From the IMG/VR virus record IMGVR_UViG_3300032294_000424, positions 1 to 29,713 of that record: a DNA stretch of 29,713 nt; one strand, 5' to 3'. Below are positions 20,455 to 29,443 of this stretch, in pieces. Numbering within the stretch: position 1 is the first letter of the stretch; the number at the start of each line of letters is the position of its first letter. This DNA is from a virus. Below the pieces are notes generated by a model. That model did not search any database. It was not told the origin of the DNA and worked only from the letters and a program-made list of their open reading frames with translations. Both the position numbers and the translations under genes were made by a program.

Positions 20455-21099
20455 TTAAAGTTTTTTCATGAAGTTCTCAAAAATGCGTAGACTTACTTCT
20501 TCGATTTCTCTACGTGATGCACTCTTAATTTGAGATACAGCCTGTGAGTAATCTACTTCGGTCCAAACACCATTGACTAACATCCATTCTTTGCCTTCCA
20601 TGATACCTTGCACAAAAGCACCAGGTGCGGAAGGGTCTGCTACAATATCTGCCGCTGTGGCCAGATAAAAATCGGGCTGAACAACATTAACTCCATTAAC
20701 ATTCTTCAAAGAGCCCATGCCTCGTGAAGATACTCCTAACTGTGCGCCACCTTCAATGAGGTTGCGAGCAATATTGCCCATTGGAGTATCTAAGATTTTT
20801 GCTTTACCAATCCATTGATTACCATCTTCTCTCAATGACATAATCATATGAGATACACGGTCCAAATTAATTGTTGGAGATTCTGGATGACCCAATTCTC
20901 CAAAAGCACGATGTTTATTAATATATTCTTCAGTATAACGAGCCACTTCTTTTTTCATGGTGTTATACTCATATAGACGACCATTGCGGTTCTTTTTTTC
21001 AGCGACAAGAAACGGACCTTCGATATGAAGTGATTTTTTACCATCAGATTCTTCGACTAAGTAACTTACCGTTTCATTAATCTCTTTAATTAGTTTCAT
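20455..21099 (-). CDS. 21: Prohead protease gp21
   Basis: The 214-residue serine protease of the herpesvirus-assemblin type shows GELGHPE with catalytic His71 and the GVSSRG motif with Ser124 or Ser125. FLVAEKKNRNGRLYE and PDFYLATAADIVADPSAPGA flank these. It matures the head by cutting gp22, gp23 and core proteins after L/I-x-E. Length is equal to T4 gp21 (212). It follows the basic core-like gene by 2 bases. Confidence 0.95.
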   Translation of the reverse strand: MKLIKEINETVSYLVEESDGKKSLHIEGPFLVAEKKNRNGRLYEYNTMKKEVARYTEEYINKHRAFGELGHPESPTINLDRVSHMIMSLREDGNQWIGKAKILDTPMGNIARNLIEGGAQLGVSSRGMGSLKNVNGVNVVQPDFYLATAADIVADPSAPGAFVQGIMEGKEWMLVNGVWTEVDYSQAVSQIKSASRREIEEVSLRIFENFMKKL

Positions 21100-21101
21100 T
21101 T

Positions 21102-21539
21102 TTAAAGTCCTAACGCTGTTCTTTTTCTTAAAGACAATCTTCTTTTTCTTAGTGCCTGTCTTAATTTAGCACGTCTTTTAAACTTTGAACGTCTTGCAGC
21201 CAACTTGCGATTTCTTCTTTCCGCTGGCATCATTCTTGTTAATTTGCCACCACGAAATGTAAAACCTTTAACAGCAGAAAACTTTCTTCGGCGTTGAATT
21301 TTACCTTTTCTAATTCGAACCTTAATCAGTTTTGTTCTACCCATTGATAAAACATTACCTTCTTCTAGTTCAACTGGTACTAATTCTAATTCAACACCAT
21401 AATCTTCACATAATTCAGCAGCAATTCTTACTTTAAGTAAGTTGATTTTTTCTTCGACCAACTTACTTAAATTATCATCTAATTCTTTTTTTGCTTCTAA
21501 AAGTTTATTAGACAGAAGTTTAGAAACAAAACCACTCAT
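21102..21539 (-). CDS. Basic prohead-core-like protein (gp68-like by position)
   Basis: The 145-residue protein begins with a helical, mildly acidic half (MSGFVSKLLSNKLLEAKKEL DDNLSKLVEEKI) and ends in a strongly basic tail rich in Arg/Lys (RNRKLAARRSKFKRRAKLRQ then ALRKRRLSLRKRTALGL). It sits between portal-side gp67-like and protease gp21, the place of T4 gp68. A role as a core protein that contacts DNA or the acidic scaffold is inference. The start touches the end of the upstream structural gene (TAATG). Confidence 0.6.
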   Translation of the reverse strand: MSGFVSKLLSNKLLEAKKELDDNLSKLVEEKINLLKVRIAAELCEDYGVELELVPVELEEGNVLSMGRTKLIKVRIRKGKIQRRRKFSAVKGFTFRGGKLTRMMPAERRNRKLAARRSKFKRRAKLRQALRKRRLSLRKRTALGL

Positions 21540-22054
21540 TATGGAGTTACGCCATAAGGAGGATAGTTAAAGGCTGCTGGGTCTTGGAACTGACCACCAC
21601 TATAATATTGACCATTCTTGTGTAGTTCAATAATTAAAGTGTATGAAGCATTGGCAGTTGTACCTACAGTCTTAATTACTAAATTGCCTGTAGGTCCTAC
21701 GGCATTATTTGTAATTGTGGGTAACTGATAGTTGGCATTCGTATCTGCAAAACCAACACCTAAAGCATAAACTGTGGCATCACTTGTTGTGCCTTGCCAT
21801 TTTAACTGTAGGTGTCCTACTTCCGCATCAACCGAAGCAATAACTCTTGAAATTGTAAATGCTGAATTGGCAAAACCGGGAGCAACAGTATTACCAACTT
21901 GATATGGTAAATTATTAGCATTCATGGCAAAAGCCAAAGACCTTGGGTCGATAAAGACTGTTTGATTTTCATCAGAATCGATAATACCAACACGCTTAAT
22001 AACGGTGCGTTTATTAGTATCTATAAGTATTTGAGTTGTATTTGAAATTGCCAT
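21539..22054 (-). CDS. Probable virion structural protein (171 aa)
   Basis: The 171-residue protein is almost all beta: KRVGIIDSDENQTVFIDPRS, LAFAMN, then VGHLQLKWQGTTSDATVYAL, YTLIIELHKNG and a Pro/Tyr-rich end. This layout (FIDP...LKW...YTLIIEL) is shared by small phage proteins found among head genes, seen as decoration or head-completion candidates. Its place between portal and protease supports a head role. No enzymatic motif is visible. Confidence 0.6.
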   Translation of the reverse strand: MAISNTTQILIDTNKRTVIKRVGIIDSDENQTVFIDPRSLAFAMNANNLPYQVGNTVAPGFANSAFTISRVIASVDAEVGHLQLKWQGTTSDATVYALGVGFADTNANYQLPTITNNAVGPTGNLVIKTVGTTANASYTLIIELHKNGQYYSGGQFQDPAAFNYPPYGVTP

Positions 22055-22057
22055 TTT

Positions 22058-22294
22058 TTATTCCTGTTTATTTTCTGTGCCGGTTTCTTCATCCATGCCA
22101 CCAGTCGTAGACCATTGCATAGATGTGTAAGGTACCGTTACATATTTATTAATCTTATCCACATAATACAAAGCCACTCTTTGATTATTAGGAAATTGAC
22201 GAATCGATTTTCTTTTCATAATCAAAACGGCAGGAGGGTCCATAGGTAAACCATGGTCCTCTTTTTCGTTAATTATCTGTTTAAGTGTTTTCAT
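22058..22294 (-). CDS. Small unknown protein in head operon (78 aa)
   Basis: The 78-residue protein starts MKTLKQIINEKEDHGLPMDP; a short MKTxKxxxxE helix at the start is frequent in T4-like head-associated proteins. RKSIRQFPNNQRVALYYVDK INKYVTVPY forms a likely beta hairpin, followed by an acidic tail. No family is recognised. Its start overlaps the end of the gp67-like gene by 14 bases. Confidence 0.6.
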   Translation of the reverse strand: MKTLKQIINEKEDHGLPMDPPAVLIMKRKSIRQFPNNQRVALYYVDKINKYVTVPYTSMQWSTTGGMDEETGTENKQE

Positions 22295-22463
22295 CTGTGT
22301 TCTCTTGTTCCACTTCTTGTTCGGGGAATAAATTTGTTGCTACCGCTTGTTTTGCAGCTTCAATGTGTGCAGAAACTTTATCATGGATAGCAGAATAGAG
22401 TGCATCACGAAACTCCACACCGTTACCATCTTGTGCATAATCAATTAATTTTCTTGTATCCAT
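22281..22463 (-). CDS. 67: Prohead core protein gp67-like
   Basis: The 60-residue protein has a helical body (MDTRKLIDYAQDGNGVEFRD, then ALYSAIHDKVSAHIEAAKQA) and an acidic tail (EQEVEQENTDENT). T4 gp67 is also small, helical and ends in a long acidic tail, and lies at this point directly after gp20. GGAGAA precedes the ATG, and a late promoter overlaps the gp20 stop 20 bases upstream. Confidence 0.65.
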   Translation of the reverse strand: MDTRKLIDYAQDGNGVEFRDALYSAIHDKVSAHIEAAKQAVATNLFPEQEVEQENTDENT

Positions 22464-22482
22464 TTAATTCTCCAAATAAAAA

Positions 22483-22490
22483 TATTTATA
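22483..22490 (-). promoter_or_regulatory. T4 late promoter (TATAAATA) overlapping the gp20 stop
   Basis: Exact late consensus on the minus strand. The TAA inside the box is the stop codon of the portal gene (22488-22486). It would serve the gp67-to-gp21 genes. Confidence 0.75.
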
Positions 22491-24162
22491 ATATCTGTTT
22501 TAGTTTAAGAAACACACCGGCACTCTCAGCTTGCTGACCCGTCTGACTTTGTTGTGCTTCTTTATCTAACACCGCCATTTGATGTTCTTGGTCGGCAGGA
22601 TTACCAGGTTGTTGTGGTACTTGAGACATCATTTGTGCTTGTGCCACATCATTTGTAACACCTACTGGTAAACCAAATCCTGCTTCTTTTTCTTCATCCA
22701 TTTCTTCTTGCATTACTTTAATTTCATCATCTGTCAATCGTAATACATTTCTTTGAATCCATGCTTGTGAGAAGTAACGACCTGTGTATGGGTCAACTGC
22801 ACCCAACAAACTAAGTCTTTCTTTCATCAGCTCAGCTTCTTTGAGTTCTGTGAAATTATTGTCTTTAATAAAGTTATAGTGAATATACTCTTTAAATTCT
22901 TTCCATTCTTCTTCGGTACAAATACCTTTGAGAATACATTGAACTCTTAACGCTTGGTCAAATAAATCTGAAAATCTAGAACGTAAACGGTCTACAAACT
23001 TAGCAAATTTAATTTCATCACGAGTTACTTCTGTTGAACGACCCAATGAAAAACCTTGGTTTGGTTCTAATCTAGAGATTGGAACATTTAAAGACTTATA
23101 AAGTTTCTTTTCGAAATATTTAACATCTTCTAATTCACCTAAGTTTTGACCACCAGGTAATGTAGAAATTTCTGTACCTTTACCGCCTTCTCTACGTGGC
23201 AACCAAAAATCTTCCATCATTGACAAAAACTTACGGTCATCACGAACTTCACCTGTGTTAGCATCATATACAAGTTTGTTCTTGTATTTTACCATGATGT
23301 CACGTAGATATTGTTCTGCTTTTAATTTTGGTAAATTACCAACGTCAATATAGAATATACGGCGTTCTGGTGCTCTAGAGATACGATAGATAACTGTCGC
23401 ATCTTCAATCATACGCAACTGGTTAAGTGGTTTGATTGCTTTGTGTAAGTAAGACAATACAACAGCACGGCGTGAGTCCATCAAACCAGAAACTACTGAA
23501 ATGATAGAATCAGTAGTAATACGTGTACCAATTGGACCAAAGTTTTGTGAAGAACCTGATGTTACTTTATCATTAAAAATGTAGTATTCATTAACTACAT
23601 TCATCATTTCAACACCAGTTCTTGGGTCTTTTTCTTTTTTAATCTCACGAACTTTTCTTAATTTTCGTGGGTCGATATATCGTAATTCTTTAATACCTTC
23701 TTGTGGTTTTGTTCTATCAATAATAATATGATAGTTTAATCGGCCATCCACATAGTATCTACGGAATATATCTTGTGCCATATTGTTATAATTTAACAAT
23801 CTGAGAACTGTTTCAAACTCAGATTTAATGGCTGATTTAATCTTTTCTGGTTGTTTTAAATCATCTAGAACTAATTTAATAATTTTACCGTCATCATCAG
23901 CACAAATGGCTTCACCAATAATGTCATCAATCGCTGATTCAATTTCTGGTTGCATAGCCATTTCACGGTAACGAGAAATGAGTTCTACATCATTCTTGGC
24001 GGTGCCGTCTAGGTCAACGTATGTACCATAATAAGCGGCAGATGTAATAGTTAATGCGCCATCGTCATTCGAAGGTGGCGTGAAAGATTGTTCTACTGAT
24101 TGCGATTCTTCTTGTTTTTCCCTAGCAATCGTAAAACCGAAAAGAGAGAATTTATTTGCCAT
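22486..24162 (-). CDS. 20: Portal vertex protein gp20
   Basis: The 558-residue protein has T4 gp20 segments: DVELISRYREMAMQPEIESA IDDI (near 60-83), LRYIDPRKLRKVREI (about 162), VVLSYLHKAIKPLNQLRMIE DATVIYRISRAPERRIFYID VG (about 233-274) and PGGQNLGELEDVKYFEKKLY in the second half. Twelve copies form the DNA entry ring on which the head and packaging motor assemble. A Gln-rich C-terminal tail (last 50 residues) has low complexity. The length is slightly above T4 gp20 (524). Confidence 0.97.
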   Translation of the reverse strand: MANKFSLFGFTIAREKQEESQSVEQSFTPPSNDDGALTITSAAYYGTYVDLDGTAKNDVELISRYREMAMQPEIESAIDDIIGEAICADDDGKIIKLVLDDLKQPEKIKSAIKSEFETVLRLLNYNNMAQDIFRRYYVDGRLNYHIIIDRTKPQEGIKELRYIDPRKLRKVREIKKEKDPRTGVEMMNVVNEYYIFNDKVTSGSSQNFGPIGTRITTDSIISVVSGLMDSRRAVVLSYLHKAIKPLNQLRMIEDATVIYRISRAPERRIFYIDVGNLPKLKAEQYLRDIMVKYKNKLVYDANTGEVRDDRKFLSMMEDFWLPRREGGKGTEISTLPGGQNLGELEDVKYFEKKLYKSLNVPISRLEPNQGFSLGRSTEVTRDEIKFAKFVDRLRSRFSDLFDQALRVQCILKGICTEEEWKEFKEYIHYNFIKDNNFTELKEAELMKERLSLLGAVDPYTGRYFSQAWIQRNVLRLTDDEIKVMQEEMDEEKEAGFGLPVGVTNDVAQAQMMSQVPQQPGNPADQEHQMAVLDKEAQQSQTGQQAESAGVFLKLKQIL

Positions 24163-24180
24163 AGTGTGTTATTCCAATTC

Positions 24181-24215
24181 AAAAAAACATAATGGAGAGA
24201 ACCGAAGTTCTCTCC
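24181..24215 (-). terminator. Terminator after gp19, UUCG loop
   Basis: Minus strand stem GGAGAGAAC/GTTCTCTCC (9 bp, perfect), loop TTCG, then ATTATG and seven T. The six bases between stem and T-run may make it leaky, which would suit gp20 having no promoter box of its own. Confidence 0.75.
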
Positions 24216-24230
24216 GTAAAATAAAGTAAA

Positions 24231-24773
24231 TTAACTTGTTGTGTCAGTTTCCCACCATTGATAGGCAAATGTTACGCCATATTCTTCAATAGTGTCATTT
24301 GAACCCCAATCTAAATCAATTGGTGCCAAATCAAGTGGATACATTCCAACAAATTTGTAAGTTTTCAAAGCTTCGCCAGTTTTACCATATTGAGTAACTG
24401 TTGCATCAACAGTATAATCTGATGGTCCTGTGGCTCCGCTATTACGCAAATTACTTGCATGACTATTAATTGCGTTCATCCAAGATTCCATGCTATTTCT
24501 AACAGTAAAATCTTCATCATTAATAATCTGAATCGTCCAGTCTGCAAAAGTTCTATTACCTGCGAACTTTAATTCACGACCAAAGTAAAACACAGGTACT
24601 TGTCCGATTGTTGAACCGGGTAACTGTGCAGCTTTAGCCATGAACGTTGCCTTTTGAGCAGCAGCCGAACCACCTGTTGCAATTGCTGGAAAAGTTAAAG
24701 AGACTTGGAATAGGTTAGGACGAGCACCGTCACCAACCATATTCGCTCTAAATTCTGCTACATTGAATGCCAT
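24231..24773 (-). CDS. 19: Tail tube protein gp19
   Basis: The 180-residue protein follows T4 gp19: GARPNLFQVSLTFP (16-29), KAAQLPGSTIGQVPVFYFGR ELKFAGNRTFADWTIQIIND ED (47-88), then KTYKFVGMYPLDLAPIDLDW and a TFAYQWWE end. It polymerises into the inner tail tube. AGGAG precedes the ATG, and AATAAATA 24 bases upstream may be its late promoter. Confidence 0.96.
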   Translation of the reverse strand: MAFNVAEFRANMVGDGARPNLFQVSLTFPAIATGGSAAAQKATFMAKAAQLPGSTIGQVPVFYFGRELKFAGNRTFADWTIQIINDEDFTVRNSMESWMNAINSHASNLRNSGATGPSDYTVDATVTQYGKTGEALKTYKFVGMYPLDLAPIDLDWGSNDTIEEYGVTFAYQWWETDTTS

Positions 24774-24796
24774 TCTTTTCTCCTATATCGTTGTAT

Positions 24797-24804
24797 TATT
24801 TATT
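24797..24804 (-). promoter_or_regulatory. Late promoter (AATAAATA) for gp19
   Basis: Minus strand AATAAATA overlaps the gp18 stop and lies 24 bases before the gp19 ATG. It fits NATAAATA. Confidence 0.5.
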
Positions 24805-26521
24805 AGAACTGCCCAACGACTTCAGTAAAGTCAACACCAGTTCTTACTGCAACGAAATTCAACTGGATAAAGTTGATTGCACGAGCAGGTTTAACATAAA
24901 TGTCACCAACAAACTGATTAGAATCTATAACTTGTGGGGTATTATTTGTAGTATCACAAACAACACGGAAGTCATAGATACCACGGCGACCTTGAACATC
25001 ACGCAAGAATGGAGTTACTAATGCAACAAACTGAGCACGAGTAAATTCATCATTGAACTCAAATAATGAGAACTGAGCTGCTCTAGAAATTGATTTCTCT
25101 AGAACAATAAACAAACGTCTAACGTTGATGCGGTCAAATGCTGAAGGTTTAGATTGTAGAGTTTTGTCTCCAAACAAAATTGTACCAGAACCTGGTGTGC
25201 TGATAACAGGATTTACACCTTTTGAATATAGTGTATCTCTTTCTGTTTTACTTGGATTCCATGCAAGTCTAACAACATTCTTCAACTGACCACGGTTGTA
25301 ACCAGCAGGTGAGAACCATGGGTCACGAACTGTATCGGTGTATACACAAGTACCAGCGATGTCACCATTCAATGGCACCCAACGATATACGTTGTTGTAT
25401 TTGTCAAACATATACTTCCAACCAGAGTCAGCAACTGCATATGAAGTTGAACGGTTTAAAGCATTAGTCCAGTTTACAATGTTAGTTGCTTCATTACCAG
25501 ACTGGTTAATGACGTTTGCTGATGGAGGTGAAACGAAAGCAATGCAATCCTTACGAGTTTCTGCAACGTTATCGATTGCCCATTGTTGAACAGTAACACT
25601 AGCGTTACCAGTCAATAACAGAGAAATATCAACAATATCAGAGTTCGTAAATGCACCATAACCTGTAATTAGGTTAGCATCGGTAGGCATATCGTCATTA
25701 GCTTTATTCAGATTACCTGTGTAAGAACCTGAAACTGTTGCAAAATTTGTATTAGCTAAAGGTCTACCCCATGTTGAAACGGTAGTAGAATAACTAATTG
25801 GGTCAATAGCATAGACGTAGGCAGACGAATTAAACAATACTTGTTTGTAGTAGTTTGAGTTACCTAAAGAATCTACTGCATTTAAACCTTTTGACAGGTA
25901 TGGCCATACTTCTAAAACTGTGTTTTTAGTACCGGTGAATAAACCACCTGTGTCAATGACGATAATATGAATTTCATCATTAGCTGCACCTGCTGCTGAA
26001 GCTTGAGCAGAAGTTCCTGGTGCACCAGTAAAGTATGATGAAACACCAATACCGTTTACGTTCCAAGTTGCAAAATTACCACCAGCGTCAATCGCTGCAA
26101 CAGTCAATGAGTTACCTAAAACACCGCAATAACGAGCTGTGAAAGGACCATATAAATTGTTGTTGTTTGAATTTAAGAAAGAAGCTTCAAACTGATTTTC
26201 ATTGGTAATTTGTAAGTTGGTAGAATTAATATCAGTATTAGATGTTGCGTTACGACAATTTGCACCTACAGCACGAACAACTTTTAAATCGTTACCGTAA
26301 GATAAGAATGAAGATGCTGTAAAGAAAGACGGTGCGGTATTAGAATCTGGTTGTCCAAAAATACGAACCAAACCGTTTTCGCTTCCTAAAGTAATTCTTC
26401 GATATGCTGGACCCCATGTAAATGCTCCAACAAAGCCACCGGCAGTAGTTGAAACTGAAGGAACGACTGTTGTTAAGTCGATTTCAGATACGTTTACGCC
26501 TGGAGAGATTTGAAATGCCAT
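24803..26521 (-). CDS. 18: Contractile tail sheath protein gp18
   Basis: The 572-residue protein starts MAFQISPGVNVSEIDLTTVV PSVSTTAGGFVGAFTWGPA, the gp18 N-terminus, and ends with the conserved sheath domain (INVRRLFIVLEKSISRAAQF, then FNDEFTRAQF and FRVVCDTTNNTPQ). It forms the contractile sheath. It is shorter than T4 gp18 (659 residues) because of smaller protruding domains. AAGGAG precedes the ATG, and late promoter boxes are at 26574-26597. Confidence 0.97.
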   Translation of the reverse strand: MAFQISPGVNVSEIDLTTVVPSVSTTAGGFVGAFTWGPAYRRITLGSENGLVRIFGQPDSNTAPSFFTASSFLSYGNDLKVVRAVGANCRNATSNTDINSTNLQITNENQFEASFLNSNNNNLYGPFTARYCGVLGNSLTVAAIDAGGNFATWNVNGIGVSSYFTGAPGTSAQASAAGAANDEIHIIVIDTGGLFTGTKNTVLEVWPYLSKGLNAVDSLGNSNYYKQVLFNSSAYVYAIDPISYSTTVSTWGRPLANTNFATVSGSYTGNLNKANDDMPTDANLITGYGAFTNSDIVDISLLLTGNASVTVQQWAIDNVAETRKDCIAFVSPPSANVINQSGNEATNIVNWTNALNRSTSYAVADSGWKYMFDKYNNVYRWVPLNGDIAGTCVYTDTVRDPWFSPAGYNRGQLKNVVRLAWNPSKTERDTLYSKGVNPVISTPGSGTILFGDKTLQSKPSAFDRINVRRLFIVLEKSISRAAQFSLFEFNDEFTRAQFVALVTPFLRDVQGRRGIYDFRVVCDTTNNTPQVIDSNQFVGDIYVKPARAINFIQLNFVAVRTGVDFTEVVGQF

Positions 26522-26573
26522 TTGTTATCTCCTTGAATATGATGTTATTTTGGCAGTTATGATACCATACAGA

Positions 26574-26597
26574 TATTTATGAAAGGCCATATTTAGA
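26574..26597 (-). promoter_or_regulatory. Two tandem late promoter boxes for gp18
   Basis: Minus strand TCTAAATA (26597-26590, across the gp17 stop) and CATAAATA (26581-26574), 53 bases or more before the gp18 ATG. The second fits NATAAATA. Confidence 0.6.
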
Positions 26598-28275
26598 GAT
26601 TCCTTAGTGTATCTCTCATTAGTCCGGAGTATACTTCTCCGTCACCATGAGATTCCCATACATCACCATCAATCACTTCGATACCAGGTCTTTCTATTCC
26701 AGTTTCAATAATTGGCGCTGGTAATGTTTCTTCGTCAATTTGATTCATGTTTTCTAACTGAATCTGTTTACGAATATCATGATTTACAATATCTTTAAAG
26801 TATTTTTGTGTAGCTGCCCACGCAAATATTACTAATGTCATTACTAAGTCATCATTTGCATCATCTTCCGCAGCAAATGAAGTTTTATTAGCCACAAAAG
26901 TGGTTAATTCAGAATAGGTATCAAAGTCAACAATTGTTAGTTTGTCACCTTCAATCAAGGTTTTTAAGTTAGAACAACCTATTCGTTTTACAGCAGGCGA
27001 CATTTTTAAACCCATCTGGACACCACGACCAAAGCCGGAGTGTAACTGTTGTGGTTTTTTATTGCCTGTAAATATTTTCCACAAGTTCTCGTATTCTAAG
27101 TCTTGATGAATAATATCTGCAACTTGTGGATTATTATTAATTTCAACTAAAATATACGCATCATTATATAACCTAGCTGCATTATATATGACCGTTGGAA
27201 AAAGAATTGGTGAAATTGATGAAGATTTGTATGTGGCCACCTGTTTATATGGTGTGCTAGAAATATCAAACACAGAAAAGGCTGAACTATCTAAGTTTCT
27301 GCCTTCAGAAATATCCACACAAATTGCATATAAATGGTCTTTCTTAGCACCATCATCACCTTTAATTGGGTATTCATAAATCTTCATCTTATCATGCTCA
27401 GCAATTGCTTCTTTATATGCAATTTGTTGAAGTTTTTGTCCTGAGATAAGTGTATTTGAAGAACCTAAGAACTCAGTTTCAAACTCTTGTCTAAACTGAT
27501 GTTCTGAAGTATTTTTAATTGTTTCTTCTTTCCAATCTTCATCACGACCTGGTACCATAGACCAATGAACTTCAAATGGAACATAATTATTTCTTTTATT
27601 AATGGCATCTGTCCAAATTTTGTAGAACAGATTCATACCATTAGGTGTAGAAACAATAATAATTTTTGTTTTTGTACCAGCAGTAATAACTGGATATACA
27701 GAAGTGAAGAACTCTGTTGCAATATTTGATGGTACGAAAGCGAACTCATCTAAGAATACGATGTTAAACGAACCAGAACGAGCAGCAGATGAGGAAGTAG
27801 AAGATGCAACAATAACAGAACCATTTTCTAACTCTACACGACCTTTGTTCCACTCAACAACACCTTGTTGCAACCACATTGGTAAGTTTTCATAAGCTAA
27901 CTGTAATTTACCAAGAATACCACGAGCAGTTTCACCACGGTTGGCCAACACAGCAATCGATTGTGAGTCCTGAAACAAAACAGTCCAGAGAAGATATGCA
28001 ACCGTTGTAGTTGTTTTACCAACCTGTCGTGGACACTTCATGATTGTGAAACGATTGTGATGGAAAGTGTTAATCATATCCTTTTGAAACTCATACATCT
28101 TAAAAGGAACAACACCTTCATCTAGTGTAATAATTTTGATATATTTTGCAAAGTAAATAGGGTCTTTAGAACACTTAATGTATTCTTCAACCTGTTCTTC
28201 TGTAAAATTAACCTGAACACCTACTCTTTTGAGTAGGGGGTTATCACGATACGATTCTTTTGTTTTAGGTGGCAT
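26593..28275 (-). CDS. 17: Terminase large subunit gp17
   Basis: The 560-residue packaging motor has Walker A CPRQVGKTT (81-89), Walker B NIVFLDE (171-177), a coupling motif IIIVSTPNGM and a nuclease domain opening with ICVDISEGRNLDSSAFSVFD I, the RNase H-like site of T4 gp17. It pumps DNA into the head and cuts it. The length is near T4's (610). The start at 28275 overlaps the glycosyltransferase-like gene by 11 bases. It is uninterrupted by intein or intron. Confidence 0.97.
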   Translation of the reverse strand: MPPKTKESYRDNPLLKRVGVQVNFTEEQVEEYIKCSKDPIYFAKYIKIITLDEGVVPFKMYEFQKDMINTFHHNRFTIMKCPRQVGKTTTTVAYLLWTVLFQDSQSIAVLANRGETARGILGKLQLAYENLPMWLQQGVVEWNKGRVELENGSVIVASSTSSSAARSGSFNIVFLDEFAFVPSNIATEFFTSVYPVITAGTKTKIIIVSTPNGMNLFYKIWTDAINKRNNYVPFEVHWSMVPGRDEDWKEETIKNTSEHQFRQEFETEFLGSSNTLISGQKLQQIAYKEAIAEHDKMKIYEYPIKGDDGAKKDHLYAICVDISEGRNLDSSAFSVFDISSTPYKQVATYKSSSISPILFPTVIYNAARLYNDAYILVEINNNPQVADIIHQDLEYENLWKIFTGNKKPQQLHSGFGRGVQMGLKMSPAVKRIGCSNLKTLIEGDKLTIVDFDTYSELTTFVANKTSFAAEDDANDDLVMTLVIFAWAATQKYFKDIVNHDIRKQIQLENMNQIDEETLPAPIIETGIERPGIEVIDGDVWESHGDGEVYSGLMRDTLRNL

Positions 28276-28993
28276 AGAATAAATCTTCTATTTTTATCTT
28301 TGCATGAGGTGAATGTGCATCTCTATGATAGTCTGTTCCAAAATGTGGTGTCCAACACTTAGAAAAGTTATTTAGAGGAACAACAGCTCTGTGTTCATAA
28401 CCAACAGGTGTATTAACATACATATTGCCTAAGTTGGCAGACTCACGAATACCATAGTAACCTTTTTGTCCTAGACTAAAGTAGTTTGAATTGATATGTT
28501 CTTCAACCATTTCTTTATCCATGATAAACATTCCTTGATATGGTTCTGCCAAAGAAACAAATTTTTGTCCTTCTACTTCCATGATTGGTCGACTTCTAAC
28601 CACATGAGTGCAATCTAAACTATACACCTGTTCATCTACAATTTGAACTCTGTGTGTGGCAGGTATAAAATTTAAATTGTTTCTTTTGAATAATTCTCTA
28701 GATTGTTGCCAATAATCAAAGACTTCTTTTTTAATTATTAGATTACCTTCAATATATGCAAAGTGTGTGAAATCTGATTTGAGAAACATTGGCATATAAT
28801 TTTTATGTTGCCAAGTCAAATGATATGGGTCATCTAGTTCATAAACATTGATGTGTAATTTATCATCAAAGTTTACATTACTATCTACTATGATTTTAAT
28901 ATTTGGTATTTTTGAAAGAGATTCATATGCTTTGTAGAAATTCTCCAATCTTTCTTCAACATAATGAAATGCCAACACCACAAATAACTTCAT
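28265..28993 (-). CDS. Glycosyltransferase-like protein between terminase subunits
   Basis: The 242-residue protein starts MKLFVVLAFHYVEERLENFY and has alternating strands and helices (NIKIIVDSNVNFDDKLHINV Y, then HLTWQHKNYMPMFLKSDFTH FAYIEGNLIIKKEVFDYWQQ). FAYIEGNLII could replace the DxD strand of a GT-A fold, with SLAEPYQGMFIMDKEMV as acceptor-side segment. I read it as a divergent glycosyltransferase; the exact family is unknown and catalytic residues are uncertain. It starts 1 base after gp16 and overlaps gp17, so it is within the packaging operon. Confidence 0.5.
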   Translation of the reverse strand: MKLFVVLAFHYVEERLENFYKAYESLSKIPNIKIIVDSNVNFDDKLHINVYELDDPYHLTWQHKNYMPMFLKSDFTHFAYIEGNLIIKKEVFDYWQQSRELFKRNNLNFIPATHRVQIVDEQVYSLDCTHVVRSRPIMEVEGQKFVSLAEPYQGMFIMDKEMVEEHINSNYFSLGQKGYYGIRESANLGNMYVNTPVGYEHRAVVPLNNFSKCWTPHFGTDYHRDAHSPHAKIKIEDLFYAT

Positions 28994-28994
28994 G

Positions 28995-29423
28995 TTAAGT
29001 TTTACCTTTTAATAATTTACTCAATTCAGCCGTTGAACCTACAAAGATGGCTTTGTCAATATTGGTGTTATTTGTTTCTTTCTTAACACCTTCCATTTCT
29101 CGAATTTCTTTTTGAATCTTTAATAGTCTATCGTTTGCTTCAACCATATTTTTTAACAAAGTACCATAAACTTCAAATGCTCTAGGATGTTGACCAGCTT
29201 TTGCAATCTCTAATATTTCTTCCATGGCTTCTTTGCCTTGGTCAATAATACCTTGTAAATTATCTTTTGATTGTTGATAAGCATCGGCTAAATCTTCACT
29301 TAAATTTTCTGAAGATACGGGAAGGGCTGGTAAATTATCTTTTTTTACCACAGGAAGTTTTTCTTTTTCTGTAATTGGAGTTACATCAAAAGCATCAGAT
29401 AAATTTTTGTTCAAATCAGTCAT
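28995..29423 (-). CDS. 16: Terminase small subunit gp16
   Basis: The 142-residue protein has the gp16 design: a disordered Pro-rich start (1-40), a central helical hairpin (DAYQQSKDNLQGIIDQGKEA, then HPRAFEVYGTLLKNMVEAND RLLKIQKEIREMEG; T4: SPRHMEVFATLMGQM) and the C-terminal AIFVGSTAELSKLL, matching T4 ATVFMGSPTELMDEI. It selects DNA for packaging and regulates gp17. No clear ribosome site precedes the ATG. Confidence 0.9.
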   Translation of the reverse strand: MTDLNKNLSDAFDVTPITEKEKLPVVKKDNLPALPVSSENLSEDLADAYQQSKDNLQGIIDQGKEAMEEILEIAKAGQHPRAFEVYGTLLKNMVEANDRLLKIQKEIREMEGVKKETNNTNIDKAIFVGSTAELSKLLKGKT

Positions 29424-29443
29424 ATAGTTATATAGTAATTATC

